A DNA stretch of 64,000 nucleotides from Helicobacter pylori (GTDB lineage Bacteria > Campylobacterota > Campylobacteria > Campylobacterales > Helicobacteraceae), in contig NZ_CP051534.1 in the NCBI RefSeq assembly GCF_016748675.1, forward strand, positions 868,001 to 932,000, in the 5' to 3' direction. Below the pieces are notes generated by a model, which worked only from the letters and a program-made list of their open reading frames with translations, made no database searches and was not told the origin of the DNA. The position numbers were made by a program, and so were the translations under genes. This document shows, one piece after another, positions 30,261 through 40,231 of the stretch (within the stretch, counting starts at the first letter, position 1; the number at the start of each line of letters is the position of its first letter).

Positions 30261-32417
30261 TTATTGCTTGAGATTCAATAGGGTGTTAAGGATTTGATCG
30301 GATGTGGTTACCGCTTTAGAGTTCGCTTGAAACCCCCTTTGAACCACAATCAAATTCGTTAAACTCCGGCTCAAATCCACATTACTAGATTCTAATTTAG
30401 ATCCTGAAATTGAACCCCTACGCCCCGTATTAGCCGCGCCGATTAAGGCTTGCCCTGAGTTTCCGGTTTGAGAAAAGACATTCCCGCCTAAAGCCTGTAA
30501 GCCCGCATCGTTAGCGAAATTCGCTAAAGCCACTTGAGCGAGCGCTAAAGTCCTGCCATTACTGAACGCTCCTAAAAGCACCCCATCTGAATCAAAGCGA
30601 ACATCCATCAAATCGCCCGCCTGATAGCCGTTTTGCTCAATCGCATAAGTTTCAGAAATCTTATCCACGCTTGTCAATCCGTCAAAACTCCCTGAGGAAC
30701 CAAAGGCTAAATTGATGCGTTGGGGGGCATCAGCGCCATTTTTAGGGTCAAATTGCAAAAGAGGCGGGTTCATGCCTGCAAGCGATCCGTCGTTATTGAA
30801 GCGCAAACGGCCTCCTTCAAACACATTAGGCCTAGCCGCTGACCCCCCTACTAATTCCCCAGGCTCAGGCACGATCACTCTAAAATTCCATTCCGCCCCC
30901 CCACTCCTATAAAACTCAATGCGCATGGCGTGTTTAGTGCCTAAGCTGTCTATCACATCAATGCTTGTCGCATGGGTAGCGTGGGTGAATTTAGAACTGC
31001 TCGCTGACGCTCCCCCTTCAATCAAAGAAGCGGTATTAAGCCCTTTCATGGCGTTTTTAAACAAAACATTGTTCGTTACGCTGTCTGAAGAATACCCACT
31101 CACAAAGATATTGAGATTTTCTTTAATGACATTTTTATTGTCTTTATTATTGATTTCAAACATGCCGTATTGGTTGATTGTAACCCCTATAGAAGCGGCT
31201 GAGTCTTGGTAATTGTCCGCTAAACTAGGATCTTTAACGATATTAGCGTCATGCTGGATTAAGGCGCGCAAGTCTTCAGTGGTCCTAAACTGCCCAATAT
31301 CCGCATTAGGGCTAATAGAATGCGTGTAGCTGTATTTGAAAGCCGTTACATCTTTATCGCCGTCTAAAAAGTTAGCGAACGCTCCGGTTCCGGCTTGAGT
31401 AACCACAATGTTTTTAAGCTTTTCATCGCCGTCTAATTCATTGGTGTTTTCCAAACGCAATTGCTTGCCGTCTAAATAAGCTTCAATGCCCGTTTGGCTT
31501 TTGACCGCATTGATCGCATTTTTCGCCGCTACTAAGCTTGAAGTCCGGCTCACCGCTGAATCGTTCGTGAAAGAAATCTTAACCCCATTCAACTCAAGCG
31601 TGCTGTTTTCTGCAGAAGGGAGGATGTCTTTGACCATTTTCGCGCTTTTATAACTCACCCAAATCCCTTGATTTTCATTCAATAAAAGAGCGTCGCCATC
31701 TTCATTGTATAAAGATCCCATGTCTTCGGCGACTTGAGCTAAATTCGTGCCTGAATCATACACCGGATTAATGCCATCTGAAGGGGTTTTGGCTGAAGAA
31801 TCCAAAGCGAATATCGCCGCTGTTTGATCAGCATGCCTTCCGGCGTTTAGATTCGCCCTCATAGAAATGCGGTTACTCGCTCTGGCTGGCATCACCATTC
31901 CCGGATCAATTCTAATGTTTTCTAAAGGGCCGGTGTTATCCACTTTTAAAGCGTCCGTATCGCTCCCTTTATTGCCGGTATCGCTCCCGTTTCTCACCCA
32001 CCCTTGCACCACAAGCCCGCCGGTGGTAACCAAACTCCCTTGCGAGTCAAAAAGAAACTCCCCATCTCTAGTGAAATTGCGCGTGATCCCCCTATCAGGG
32101 CTAATGATAAAAAAGCCATCGCCTTGAATCGCTAGATCGGTTTTGACATCTGTGTTTTGGATATTGCCTTGTGAAAAGATTTTAGTCGTCGCATCCACGC
32201 CTACCCCAAGCCCCACGGAAAAGTCATTCTGCCCTGCCAACCCATTTTTATAGGGTGCGGTAGCGATGAGTTTGACTTGAGAGAGCATATCCACAAAAGA
32301 AGCCCTAGAATATTTAAAACCAGTGGTATTCACATTCGCAATATTATTACTCTCAATATCCAAAGCGATTTGGTGGGCTTGCATCCCATTGACACCAGAC
32401 CATAAAGACCTAAGCAT
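30261..32417 (-). CDS. flgE: Flagellar hook protein FlgE
   Basis: FlgE forms the hook. The N-terminus carries the rod/hook signature SLWSGVNGMQAHQIALDIES with NNIANVNTTGFK, and the C-terminus has NVDLSRSLTNLIVVQRGFQA followed by TTSDQILNTLLNL, the two helices that pack in the hook core. At 718 residues it is long because of an expanded central D2/D3 region, as in other Campylobacterota. A sigma-54 site lies upstream. Confidence 0.97.
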   Translation of the reverse strand: MLRSLWSGVNGMQAHQIALDIESNNIANVNTTGFKYSRASFVDMLSQVKLIATAPYKNGLAGQNDFSVGLGVGVDATTKIFSQGNIQNTDVKTDLAIQGDGFFIISPDRGITRNFTRDGEFLFDSQGSLVTTGGLVVQGWVRNGSDTGNKGSDTDALKVDNTGPLENIRIDPGMVMPARASNRISMRANLNAGRHADQTAAIFALDSSAKTPSDGINPVYDSGTNLAQVAEDMGSLYNEDGDALLLNENQGIWVSYKSAKMVKDILPSAENSTLELNGVKISFTNDSAVSRTSSLVAAKNAINAVKSQTGIEAYLDGKQLRLENTNELDGDEKLKNIVVTQAGTGAFANFLDGDKDVTAFKYSYTHSISPNADIGQFRTTEDLRALIQHDANIVKDPSLADNYQDSAASIGVTINQYGMFEINNKDNKNVIKENLNIFVSGYSSDSVTNNVLFKNAMKGLNTASLIEGGASASSSKFTHATHATSIDVIDSLGTKHAMRIEFYRSGGAEWNFRVIVPEPGELVGGSAARPNVFEGGRLRFNNDGSLAGMNPPLLQFDPKNGADAPQRINLAFGSSGSFDGLTSVDKISETYAIEQNGYQAGDLMDVRFDSDGVLLGAFSNGRTLALAQVALANFANDAGLQALGGNVFSQTGNSGQALIGAANTGRRGSISGSKLESSNVDLSRSLTNLIVVQRGFQANSKAVTTSDQILNTLLNLKQ

Positions 32418-32460
32418 GGTTATCCTTTAATTTAAAGAAATTCAATCTATGCAAAATAAA

Positions 32461-32474
32461 GCAAAAGTTGTTCC
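32461..32474 (-). promoter_or_regulatory. Sigma-54 promoter of flgE
   Basis: On the minus strand the sequence reads GGAACAACTTTTGC: a -24 GG and -12 GC with the obligatory ten bases between them, ending 44 bases before the flgE start. RpoN control of hook genes by FlgR/FlgS is established in H. pylori. Confidence 0.75.
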
Positions 32475-32624
32475 TAAATAGCTTTTTAGAATGATTGGTT
32501 GCGGATTTTAAAGGTTTGTTAATCAAAAAGATCGGTCAAATTCACAAAAAATAGGGGGTTTTGTAACACTACCCCCATAACGCTTTTTAAAGGTTATCGC
32601 TCAAATTTAAGAACCTAACTCGCT

Positions 32625-33359
32625 TTAGCGCAAAATCGCGCATTCATGATCTTGAATCTCTTCGGCTGAAGCGCGATTTAAAGTCAATGGGTTAAATTGT
32701 GTCGCTAACAAGACAAAGGAGTTATCGCTTTGTTGCACCACCGCTAAGCCATAGTCCCCCATGCGTTTGTGTGCGTTAGGCACTTCTTTATTAAGCATGA
32801 CAAACGGGCTTTTTTGCGCTAATTCGCTCTCTGTTACCCGACGAGCCAGATATTTATGCCCATTCAAGCCCCCTGATAATGGCGACCAACGGCTGTTGAT
32901 TTTTTTTAAATTATTATCCAGCTGTTTGCGCACATCAAGGCTAATGCAAGAGATATGGATGTGAAAATGGTTTTGCGATCGCCCTTTGCTAGAGTTAATC
33001 GTCAAAGAAATCGCGCTATCAGGAATGGGTTTGCCGTATTTTTTACTCATAAAATCGCGCGCTTGCCAGGATAAATAAAAAAAGTTAGGCGTAGAGGGAT
33101 CAAGTAGCAAAGGGCTTTCAATACCGCTAATGTGAGTTGTTGGCATCAACAAATATTGCAACGGGCCGTTAATATCTTTTAAAACTACATAGCCGGCATC
33201 GGGTTTGACTTCTATGCATGGCAAAGGATTTTGATTTTTCTCATAATTGGGCAAACATTTCTCAAAAACAATCTTACGCAACACATTCGGATCTTTAGCG
33301 TTTAAACTCATAACAGCGATAGCCATCAGTGCTAAAAAAAGAAAGCCCGCTTTTTTCAT
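32625..33359 (-). CDS. cdh: CDP-diacylglycerol pyrophosphatase
   Basis: Cdh cleaves CDP-diacylglycerol to phosphatidate and CMP. The 244-residue protein has a signal peptide ending near LNA (residue 21), then CLPNYEKN and the HIT-like catalytic motif [10 protein letters not shown]. This matches the E. coli Cdh family in layout. It stands alone between flgE and a divergent intergenic region. Confidence 0.88.
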   Translation of the reverse strand: MKKAGFLFLALMAIAVMSLNAKDPNVLRKIVFEKCLPNYEKNQNPLPCIEVKPDAGYVVLKDINGPLQYLLMPTTHISGIESPLLLDPSTPNFFYLSWQARDFMSKKYGKPIPDSAISLTINSSKGRSQNHFHIHISCISLDVRKQLDNNLKKINSRWSPLSGGLNGHKYLARRVTESELAQKSPFVMLNKEVPNAHKRMGDYGLAVVQQSDNSFVLLATQFNPLTLNRASAEEIQDHECAILR

Positions 33360-33710
33360 CTTTTTTGCTCCTTGTTTTTAATGGGAGTTTTTACAAACCC
33401 TCTTGTTATTTTTCTACAATAGCGGTTAAAATCTTTAATCATTATGATTATTTTAATAAATTTTAACTTATTAGTAACATTTAGTAACCTATTTTTAGAA
33501 AGAGATTTTTGAATACTAACTAGAAAAAATTTAAATTGATAGCATTAAAAAGATCTAAAAGAATTTTTTAAAATATTAAATAGCTTGCGTTAATCAGGTG
33601 GTAATTTTTCACCATGCGATCTTATGGGTTGATACTTATCAAATTAAAGCGTTTTATAACCTTGCTTTAGATAACATGGTAGCATTGACACCACGATAAG
33701 GATAATTATC
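33360..33710. other. Divergent intergenic region
   Basis: About 350 AT-rich bases between cdh and phnA. Besides the weak Fur-like match it holds a direct repeat TTAGTAAC/TTAGTAAC (33470-33488). I see no coding frame with a ribosome site. Promoters for both genes must be here, but no hexamer stands out. Confidence 0.5.
33439..33453. promoter_or_regulatory. Possible degenerate Fur-like site
   Basis: TCATTATGATTATTT matches 11 of 14 defined positions of the H. pylori holo-Fur box TAATAATnATTATTA. It is upstream of cdh and phnA. In DNA this AT-rich such matches occur by chance. Confidence 0.2.
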
Positions 33711-34040
33711 ATGCAAGATTTACCCCCATGCCCTAAATGCAACGACGCCTACACCTACCATGATGGCACGCAACTAATTTGCTCTAGCTGTTTGTATGAG
33801 TGGAATGAAAATGAAGCTAATGATGAAGAATTGATCGTTAAAGATTGCCACAATAATCTTTTACAAAATGGGGACTCGGTCATTCTCATTAAGGATTTAA
33901 AGGTTAAAGGTTCATCTTTAGTGCTTAAAAAAGGCACCAAAATCAAAAATATCAAGCTTGTCAATAGCGATCACAATGTGGATTGTAAAGTGGAAGGGCA
34001 GAGTTTGTCTTTAAAATCTGAATTCCTCAAAAAAGCTTAG
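33711..34040 (+). CDS. phnA: PhnA-family zinc-ribbon protein
   Basis: The 109-residue protein has an N-terminal zinc ribbon ([21 protein letters not shown]) and a C-terminal SH3-like PhnA domain ([26 protein letters not shown]). The family is named for alkylphosphonate uptake, but no phosphonate pathway is nearby and the real role is unclear. A GATAAGGATAA ribosome site precedes the ATG. Confidence 0.9.
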   Translation: MQDLPPCPKCNDAYTYHDGTQLICSSCLYEWNENEANDEELIVKDCHNNLLQNGDSVILIKDLKVKGSSLVLKKGTKIKNIKLVNSDHNVDCKVEGQSLSLKSEFLKKA

Positions 34041-34096
34041 AAAAATACAAAAGCTTAAGAGTAAGAAAAACTTAGTGGCTTTTTAAGCTTGTAAAG

Positions 34097-34312
34097 TCAT
34101 TTTTTAGAAAAAATCAACTTATCTAGCTTGAAAAAAATCACCGCTCCAATGGTTTGCCCCAAGAAAAGATTGAGCCACAACGGAAAATTGAAATAATAAA
34201 AAATCTCCATAAAAGGCAGCATCACCAACGCGCTCAACATCCATCTAAGCCAATAAACCAAAAACAGCTTAGAAGCGTATTCTGTGCCAAGTTTCTTAAA
34301 AAATTCTCGCAT
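34097..34312 (-). CDS. Small hypothetical membrane protein
   Basis: A 71-residue protein with two hydrophobic segments (about residues 17-40 and 43-63), a basic N-terminus (MREFFKKLG) and a lysine-ended C-terminus, so both ends are probably cytoplasmic. No motif recognised. It lies between phnA and kapA; the position and composition make it a credible gene. Confidence 0.7.
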   Translation of the reverse strand: MREFFKKLGTEYASKLFLVYWLRWMLSALVMLPFMEIFYYFNFPLWLNLFLGQTIGAVIFFKLDKLIFSKK

Positions 34313-34396
34313 AAAGACAACCCTTTAAACCCTTTTTGCAAACTCTCCCTAAAAAGGAAAGCCCGCCATCAAGGAATATTCCTAAATTTCATACCT

Positions 34397-35272
34397 TTAG
34401 ACAATCGTATAGGACACTCTTTTTTCAAAAAGTTTGCTCTCATAATTGCCTAAATCCCTACCATCTACAAGGGCAAAAGCATCGCCAAAAGTCGCCAATA
34501 AGGCAGTATCTAATTGCATGTCTTTATGGCGGTTCAGCGGGATAAAGACTTCCTTGTGATTATTTTGAAAATCAAACGCTAGAAATGAATCTTTCAAATA
34601 CACTTCCACTCTAGGAGCGTTTTTCACCACGCTGTTTTGACCCAGTTTCAAGCCTTGCACTTCAGCGCTTTTAATCCCGCACGCATGGCATAAGGACACA
34701 AACATGCTCTCTTTTGAAATGGTTGCAAACCAGGGCAAACTCTCTCGTTTAGGTAAATTTTCTTTACCCTCTAAAGCCTTTTGTCTTCTAGGCATGTCAT
34801 GCTTGATGAACGCATAAAAATTACGAACGCTTTCTTTAGGGGTTGTTCCCTTGAGCTGGTTGGCAATATTAGCCACGCTCGCATCGTCTCTTTCATAACG
34901 CCCCATTGCTACAAAATCGCTCGTTTCAAACAAACGCTCATTCAATTGATAGCTAGCGATCTCATACGACAAATGGACTCGTTTTTTTTGAGCGCTTTTT
35001 AAAAATTCCACTTGCAAATAAGGCACTCCAAAATTGAGCATGCTTTCATAGCTAGCATGATTGCCTTGTAAATTCACATTGCTCGCTGCAACGCTCGGCA
35101 TGGGAATGAAAAGTGAAGTGTGTTCTGCAGAATCAAAATCAATGCTGTACTCAGCTTCTATTTTATATCTTGCAACACTCCCTTTGCTTTCTTCTGCCTG
35201 CAAAATCTGTGCTCCTAAAACAGCACCTGTAGCGCCTAAAGCAGTCGTTTTAATAAAATCCCTTCGTTTCAT
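34397..35272 (-). CDS. kapA: Catalase-associated Tat-exported protein KapA
   Basis: KapA (291 residues) lies directly downstream of katA and is known to interact with catalase and help resist peroxide. The twin-arginine signal MKRRDFIKTTALGATGAVLG is plain, ending at about residue 27. The rest resembles a transglutaminase-like fold (MFVSLCHACGIKSAEVQGL, then PRVEVYL and AFDF), but the usual His of HxWxEVY is replaced by Ala and the catalytic Cys position is also not cysteine. It may therefore be a non-catalytic version. Confidence 0.88.
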   Translation of the reverse strand: MKRRDFIKTTALGATGAVLGAQILQAEESKGSVARYKIEAEYSIDFDSAEHTSLFIPMPSVAASNVNLQGNHASYESMLNFGVPYLQVEFLKSAQKKRVHLSYEIASYQLNERLFETSDFVAMGRYERDDASVANIANQLKGTTPKESVRNFYAFIKHDMPRRQKALEGKENLPKRESLPWFATISKESMFVSLCHACGIKSAEVQGLKLGQNSVVKNAPRVEVYLKDSFLAFDFQNNHKEVFIPLNRHKDMQLDTALLATFGDAFALVDGRDLGNYESKLFEKRVSYTIV

Positions 35273-35416
35273 AACTATAACTCTTTATTGTAATTTTTAA
35301 ATTCGTTGAATGAATGAAAAAATAGGACACACCACCAAAGGATTGATGAGTATCCAAAAACCTAAATTTTGAAAGACAAAGCGTTCCTAAAAAATAAGAA
35401 CGCTTAAAGAAAAGGG

Positions 35417-36934
35417 TTACTTTTTCTTTTTTGTGTGGTGCATGTCTTTTCCATGCATGTCTTTCATCATTTTTTGGTGTTTTTCAAGAGCTTTTTTAAC
35501 TCCCTCAGCGTATTTGGGGTCAGCTTTCTTGAAATGCTCCAATTGTTTATCCACAATTTCCTTATGGGTAACATGAGCTAAAGACTCTCCAATAGTGTCA
35601 TGCAACCTTTCTTTTTCATCAGCTGGCAATGAGCGGTAGTAATCACCTGGTTGGGTGTAGTAATCGCTATCCTCAGCTCTGTAATCCCAATTCCACACTT
35701 CAAACTCTTTCTCAATATGAGCTAAGTTGAACTTAGGATCCCTTGCGCTCTTATCTTCTTTATAGCCAGGCAATGAGCTAGGCGTATAGTTTTGTAAAGA
35801 GCCGTAGTATCCGTTTTGCATGTAACCATCTCTGCTAGAAGAGTGGAATGGGCATCTTGGTTTATTAACCGGTATTTGAGGATAATTAACCCCTAAGCGG
35901 TAGCGGTGTGTGTCTCCATAAGAGAACAAGCGCCCTTGTAACATCCTATCAGGGCTATAGCCAATTCCAGGAACGACATTAGCCGGACTGAATGCCGCTT
36001 GCTCCACTTCTGCGAAATAGTTTTCAGGATTTTTATTCAACTCTACAATGCCCACTTCCATCAATGGATAATCTTGGAGATACCAAATTTTAGTAACATC
36101 AAACGGATGGAATCGATACTTCTTAGCGTCCTCTTCTGGCATCACTTGAATGCTTAATTTCCATTTTGGGAAATCCCCTCTAGCGATCGCATTGAACAAA
36201 TCCCTTTGATTGGAATCTGGATCGTATTTTCTGATTTCTGCGGCTTCTTCGTTAGTCAAGTGCTTAACGCCTTGCATGGTGTGAAAGTGGAATTTCACCC
36301 AAAAGCGTTCGCCTTTAGCGTTGATAAGACTGAAAGTGTGGCTGCCAAAACCATCCATGTGGCGGAAAGATTTAGGGATCCCTCTATCGCTCATAACCCA
36401 TGTTACTTGGTATAAGCTTTCAGGAACATTACTCCAAAAATCCCATACCATGTCGTGGTTAGGCAAATTGGTTTGAGGATCTCGTTTTTGAGTGTGGATA
36501 AAATCAGGGAATTTGATCGCATCACGGATAAAGAAAACGGGCGTGTTGTTCCCCACTAAATCCCAATTACCTTCTTCAGTGTAATACTTCATCGCAAAAC
36601 CTCTAGGGTCTCTTACCGCATCCGCACTGCCTCTTTCACCAGCCACAGTAGAAAATCTGAAAAAGCATTCTGTTTTTTTGCCCACTTTAGAGAAAATTTT
36701 CGCTTTAGTGTATTTAGTGATGTCTTTAGTCACGGTGAAAGTGCCATAAGCCCCGCTTCCTTTAGCATGCACCACCCTTTCAGGGATTCTCTCTCTGTCA
36801 AACGCCGCTAATTTTTCCAAAAACCAAGTGCTTTGTAATAAAACAGGACCTCTAGGACCAGCCGTAATCACATTGTTGTCATCCCAAACGGGAGCGCCAA
36901 AAGCAGTGGTTTGTTTCACATCTTTATTAACCAT
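35417..36934 (-). CDS. katA: Catalase
   Basis: KatA (505 residues) breaks down hydrogen peroxide. It begins [37 protein letters not shown] is the catalase signature, the active His is in [12 protein letters not shown], and the haem Tyr in [14 protein letters not shown]. The last 35 residues are Lys, His and Met rich. A longer frame to 37036 adds 34 residues with no family match; the ATG at 36934 has AAAGGA upstream. It is divergent from frpB1 and shares a control region with it. Confidence 0.97.
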   Translation of the reverse strand: MVNKDVKQTTAFGAPVWDDNNVITAGPRGPVLLQSTWFLEKLAAFDRERIPERVVHAKGSGAYGTFTVTKDITKYTKAKIFSKVGKKTECFFRFSTVAGERGSADAVRDPRGFAMKYYTEEGNWDLVGNNTPVFFIRDAIKFPDFIHTQKRDPQTNLPNHDMVWDFWSNVPESLYQVTWVMSDRGIPKSFRHMDGFGSHTFSLINAKGERFWVKFHFHTMQGVKHLTNEEAAEIRKYDPDSNQRDLFNAIARGDFPKWKLSIQVMPEEDAKKYRFHPFDVTKIWYLQDYPLMEVGIVELNKNPENYFAEVEQAAFSPANVVPGIGYSPDRMLQGRLFSYGDTHRYRLGVNYPQIPVNKPRCPFHSSSRDGYMQNGYYGSLQNYTPSSLPGYKEDKSARDPKFNLAHIEKEFEVWNWDYRAEDSDYYTQPGDYYRSLPADEKERLHDTIGESLAHVTHKEIVDKQLEHFKKADPKYAEGVKKALEKHQKMMKDMHGKDMHHTKKKK

Positions 36935-37150
36935 CTTTTTTCCTTTATTTGATTTAAATCTTCGTAATATGACACTAAGCCAATTACTTGTGGTGATTAT
37001 TACATAATTTGTTATACAAAGACTAACAAGGTTCAATTTCCTTAAAAAATCTTTTTTTTAAGAATAAAAAACCCCCTTAAGTATTTCTATTCGTAACAAT
37101 TAATAAAAATAAGAAAGATTAAAAACAAAATTTTATTTTTAATCTGGTTT

Positions 37151-37165
37151 TAATAATAATTATTA
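37151..37165. promoter_or_regulatory. Perfect holo-Fur operator
   Basis: TAATAATAATTATTA matches the H. pylori iron-bound Fur consensus TAATAATnATTATTA at every position. It overlaps the probable -10 of frpB1 (37164-37169), the layout for direct repression in iron-replete cells. It is 217 bases upstream of the katA start and may also bear on katA. Confidence 0.8.
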
Positions 37166-37169
37166 TACT
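37164..37169 (+). promoter_or_regulatory. Probable -10 element of frpB1
   Basis: TATACT overlaps the right end of the Fur operator, 81 bases before the frpB1 ATG. Confidence 0.45.
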
Positions 37170-37249
37170 ATTCTATCTCAATGTTTTAGCGGATTTTGTT
37201 TTTTTTTGATTTTTATTTTTTGAATTTTTAGATTAAGGAGAATTGTTGG

Positions 37250-39625
37250 ATGTTTTTAAGATCATACCCAAAGCTTAGATACGCTTTATGTTTACCCCTA
37301 CTCACTGAGACTTGCTATAGCGAAGAGCGGACTTTAAATAAGGTTACCACCCAAGCCAAAAGGATTTTCACTTACAATAATGAATTTAAGGTAACTTCTA
37401 AAGAATTGGATCAACGCCAAAGCAATGAAGTCAAAGACCTGTTTAGGACTAACCCTGATGTGAATGTGGGCGGAGGGAGCGTGATGGGGCAGAAAATCTA
37501 TGTGAGAGGCATTGAAGACAGGCTTTTAAGGGTTACGGTGGATGGGGCCGCGCAAAATGGCAATATCTACCACCACCAAGGCAACACCGTGATTGACCCT
37601 GGCATGCTCAAAAGCGTGGAAGTTACCAAAGGCGCGGCGAATGCGAGCGCGGGGCCAGGAGCGATTGCAGGGGTGATTAAAATGGAGACTAAAGGAGCGG
37701 CTGATTTTATCCCTAGGGGGAAAAATTATGCGGCGAGTGGGGCGGTGAGTTTTTATACCAATTTTGGGGACAGAGAGACTTTTAGATCGGCCTACAAAAG
37801 CACGCATTTTGACATTATCGCTTACTACACGCACCAAAACATTTTCTATTATAGGAGTGGCGCCACAGCGATGAAAAACCTTTTCAAACCCACACAAGCC
37901 GATAAAGAGCCAGGAACTCCTAGCGAGCAAAACAACGCTTTGATTAAAATGAATGGCTATTTGAGCGACAGAGACACGCTCACTTTCAGCTGGAACATGA
38001 CACGAGATAACGCTACACGTCCTTTAAGGAGCAACGCTATAGGGTTAGCTTATCCTTGTGAAGCCCCCTTTAGTCCTGATGGCGCTCAAGGGTGTCCTAA
38101 TGTGCTAGATAGTTTCACAAGGTATTTGTATCACTCTATTAATAGCACTAACAATCTTTCCTTACAATATAAAAGAGAAGCGGGAAATTCTTTTGGCGAC
38201 CCACGATTGGATTTTACCCTTTATACAAGCATCAGGAACGCCCAGTTTGATCCCCTATTTGATCCTAATGGCGTTTATGCTAAATTCCCCACTTCTTTAG
38301 CGAGCGCATGGGAAAGAGAAAATTACCCATGCGTTGAAGGCGGGTATTGCACCCCAAGCTTTTCTGATGTGGATAAACCAAGCTCACAGCCTAGGAATTT
38401 GTTTTTAAACAACACCGGCTTAAACCTTAAAGTCGCGCATGTGATTGATGAAGCCACAGACAGCCTTTTTGAATACGGATTCAACTACCAAAATTTAAGC
38501 GTTTTTGACGCTCGTATCCCCAAATCAGAATTATACAGGCCTAATCAAATTTATACTGATGATAAAGGGCAAAAACAAATCGCTTGCACTCTTGTGGATA
38601 ATAACCCCAATGACCCCACGCTATGCCAAAGAGGGAAAGCGAATGGGAATATTTATGGAGGCTATGTGCAAGCGAATTACTCGCCCCATAAAATCATCAC
38701 TTTTGGAGCCGGGGTTAGGTGGGACGCCTACACGCTTTATGATAAGGATTGGAACCACCGCTACACTCAAGGCTTTAGCCCTAGCGCAGCTCTTGTGCTA
38801 AGCCCCATTGAGCCTTTATCTTTAAAAATCACTTATTCTCAAGTTACAAGGGGGGTGATGCCAGGAGATGGCGTGTACATGCGCCAAAACGACTTACGAT
38901 ACGCTAAAAACATCAAGCCTGAAGTGGGCTCTAACGCTGAATTTAATATTGATTATTCAAGCCAGTATTTTAGCGGGAGGGCTGCGGCGTTTTATCAGGC
39001 TTTGGATAATTTCATCTCCCAATACGCGCAACGCTTGATCGTAACCAATTTAAATCAAGCGATTCGCATTTATGGCTATGAAGTGGGTGGGACTTTTAGA
39101 TATAAAGGCGTGAGCTTGAATGTGGGGATCTCGCGCACTTGGCCCACCACTAGGGGGTATTTAATGGCGGACAGCTATGAGCTTGCTGCAAGCACCGGTA
39201 ATGTTTTTATCATCAAATTGGATTACACCATTCCCAAAACAGGGATCAATCTCGCTTGGCTTAGCCGCTTTGTTACCGGTTTAGATTATTGCGGGTTTGA
39301 TATTTACTTGCCTGATTATGGGACGGCTGAAAAACCCAAAACCCCTACCGATTTAGCCAAATGCGGATCCCAATTAGGGTTAGTGCATATGCATAAACCC
39401 GGCTATGGCGTGAGTAATTTTTATATCAATTGGAGTCCTAAAACCAAAAGCCGCTGGAAAGGTTTGCTGCTTTCAGCCGTGTTTAATAATGTTTTCAACA
39501 AATTCTATGTGGATCAAACAAGCCCCTATGTCATGAGCCCGGACATGCCAGGCACTGACGCTGTTAAAAGAGCGATCGCAGAGCCTGGTTTTAACGCGCG
39601 TTTTGAAGTGGCTTACAAATGGTGA
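37250..39625 (+). CDS. frpB1: TonB-dependent iron receptor FrpB1
   Basis: This 791-residue outer-membrane receptor has an N-terminal signal, a plug domain (KDLFRTNPDVNVGGGS, GQKIYVRGIEDRLLRVTVDG, SVEVTKGAANASAGPGAIAG) and a barrel ending in RFEVAYKW with the terminal aromatic. FrpB proteins of H. pylori take up haem or haemoglobin iron. It sits behind a perfect Fur operator. It ends on the base next to the convergent ruvC stop. Confidence 0.93.
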   Translation: MFLRSYPKLRYALCLPLLTETCYSEERTLNKVTTQAKRIFTYNNEFKVTSKELDQRQSNEVKDLFRTNPDVNVGGGSVMGQKIYVRGIEDRLLRVTVDGAAQNGNIYHHQGNTVIDPGMLKSVEVTKGAANASAGPGAIAGVIKMETKGAADFIPRGKNYAASGAVSFYTNFGDRETFRSAYKSTHFDIIAYYTHQNIFYYRSGATAMKNLFKPTQADKEPGTPSEQNNALIKMNGYLSDRDTLTFSWNMTRDNATRPLRSNAIGLAYPCEAPFSPDGAQGCPNVLDSFTRYLYHSINSTNNLSLQYKREAGNSFGDPRLDFTLYTSIRNAQFDPLFDPNGVYAKFPTSLASAWERENYPCVEGGYCTPSFSDVDKPSSQPRNLFLNNTGLNLKVAHVIDEATDSLFEYGFNYQNLSVFDARIPKSELYRPNQIYTDDKGQKQIACTLVDNNPNDPTLCQRGKANGNIYGGYVQANYSPHKIITFGAGVRWDAYTLYDKDWNHRYTQGFSPSAALVLSPIEPLSLKITYSQVTRGVMPGDGVYMRQNDLRYAKNIKPEVGSNAEFNIDYSSQYFSGRAAAFYQALDNFISQYAQRLIVTNLNQAIRIYGYEVGGTFRYKGVSLNVGISRTWPTTRGYLMADSYELAASTGNVFIIKLDYTIPKTGINLAWLSRFVTGLDYCGFDIYLPDYGTAEKPKTPTDLAKCGSQLGLVHMHKPGYGVSNFYINWSPKTKSRWKGLLLSAVFNNVFNKFYVDQTSPYVMSPDMPGTDAVKRAIAEPGFNARFEVAYKW

Positions 39626-40099
39626 TTAGTGGAGCTTTAAGCGTTGCGCATGCGTGATAGCAACGGCTATCGCATCGCTAATATCCAAAGGCTTGATTTC
39701 GCTTGTGATATTAAGCAAGCGTTTGACCATAAAGGCTACTTGCTCTTTAGCGGCTTTCCCGTTACCGGTTAGGGCTTTTTTGACTTGCAAGGGCGTGTAT
39801 TCGCTGAAATTACCGATCCTTTCTAAAATCTTTAAAGACAACGCCCCCCTAAATTGCGCGAGCTTGATCACGCTTTTAGGGTTATACCCAAAGAAAATAT
39901 CTTCAATCGCTACCTCATTGACTTCGTAACGATCCAATAAGCAATCTAAGGCTTCTATCAAATCTAAGATTTGTTCTTGCAAGCGTGTCGTGGTGATATT
40001 AATGAACCCGGCCGTGATTAAAGAAAGCTTGTTAGAAGCGTGAGAAATGATAGCATACCCGCATTTCCTACTGCCTGGGTCTATTCCTAAAATACGCAT
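39626..40099 (-). CDS. ruvC: Holliday junction resolvase RuvC
   Basis: RuvC (157 residues) cuts Holliday junctions with RuvAB. The RNase H-like fold shows [16 protein letters not shown] with the first catalytic Asp, VAIEDIFFG with Glu, and [12 protein letters not shown] with the final Asp pair. ATG at 40099 has AGGA at proper spacing; a TTG one codon upstream is not needed. ruvA lies 3.2 kb away beyond the NYN gene and the debris region. Confidence 0.95.
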
Positions 40100-40231
40100 C
40101 AATCATTCCTATTATTTAATTGCAAGGTTTAAAAAACGCTATTATTATATCCATGTTTCTTGTTGGCGCAAAAATACAAGATTGCATTAAGAATTTTTAA
40201 AAAATTTAGCGTATAAATAAGGGAGCAATAA

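Noticed and set aside
30919..32127. Several long frames opposite flgE
   Set aside because: They are codon-bias shadows of a real gene and have no ribosome sites or family features.
36935..37036. Thirty-four-residue extension of KatA
   Set aside because: It has no catalase similarity and lies beyond the AAAGGA-ATG start at 36934.
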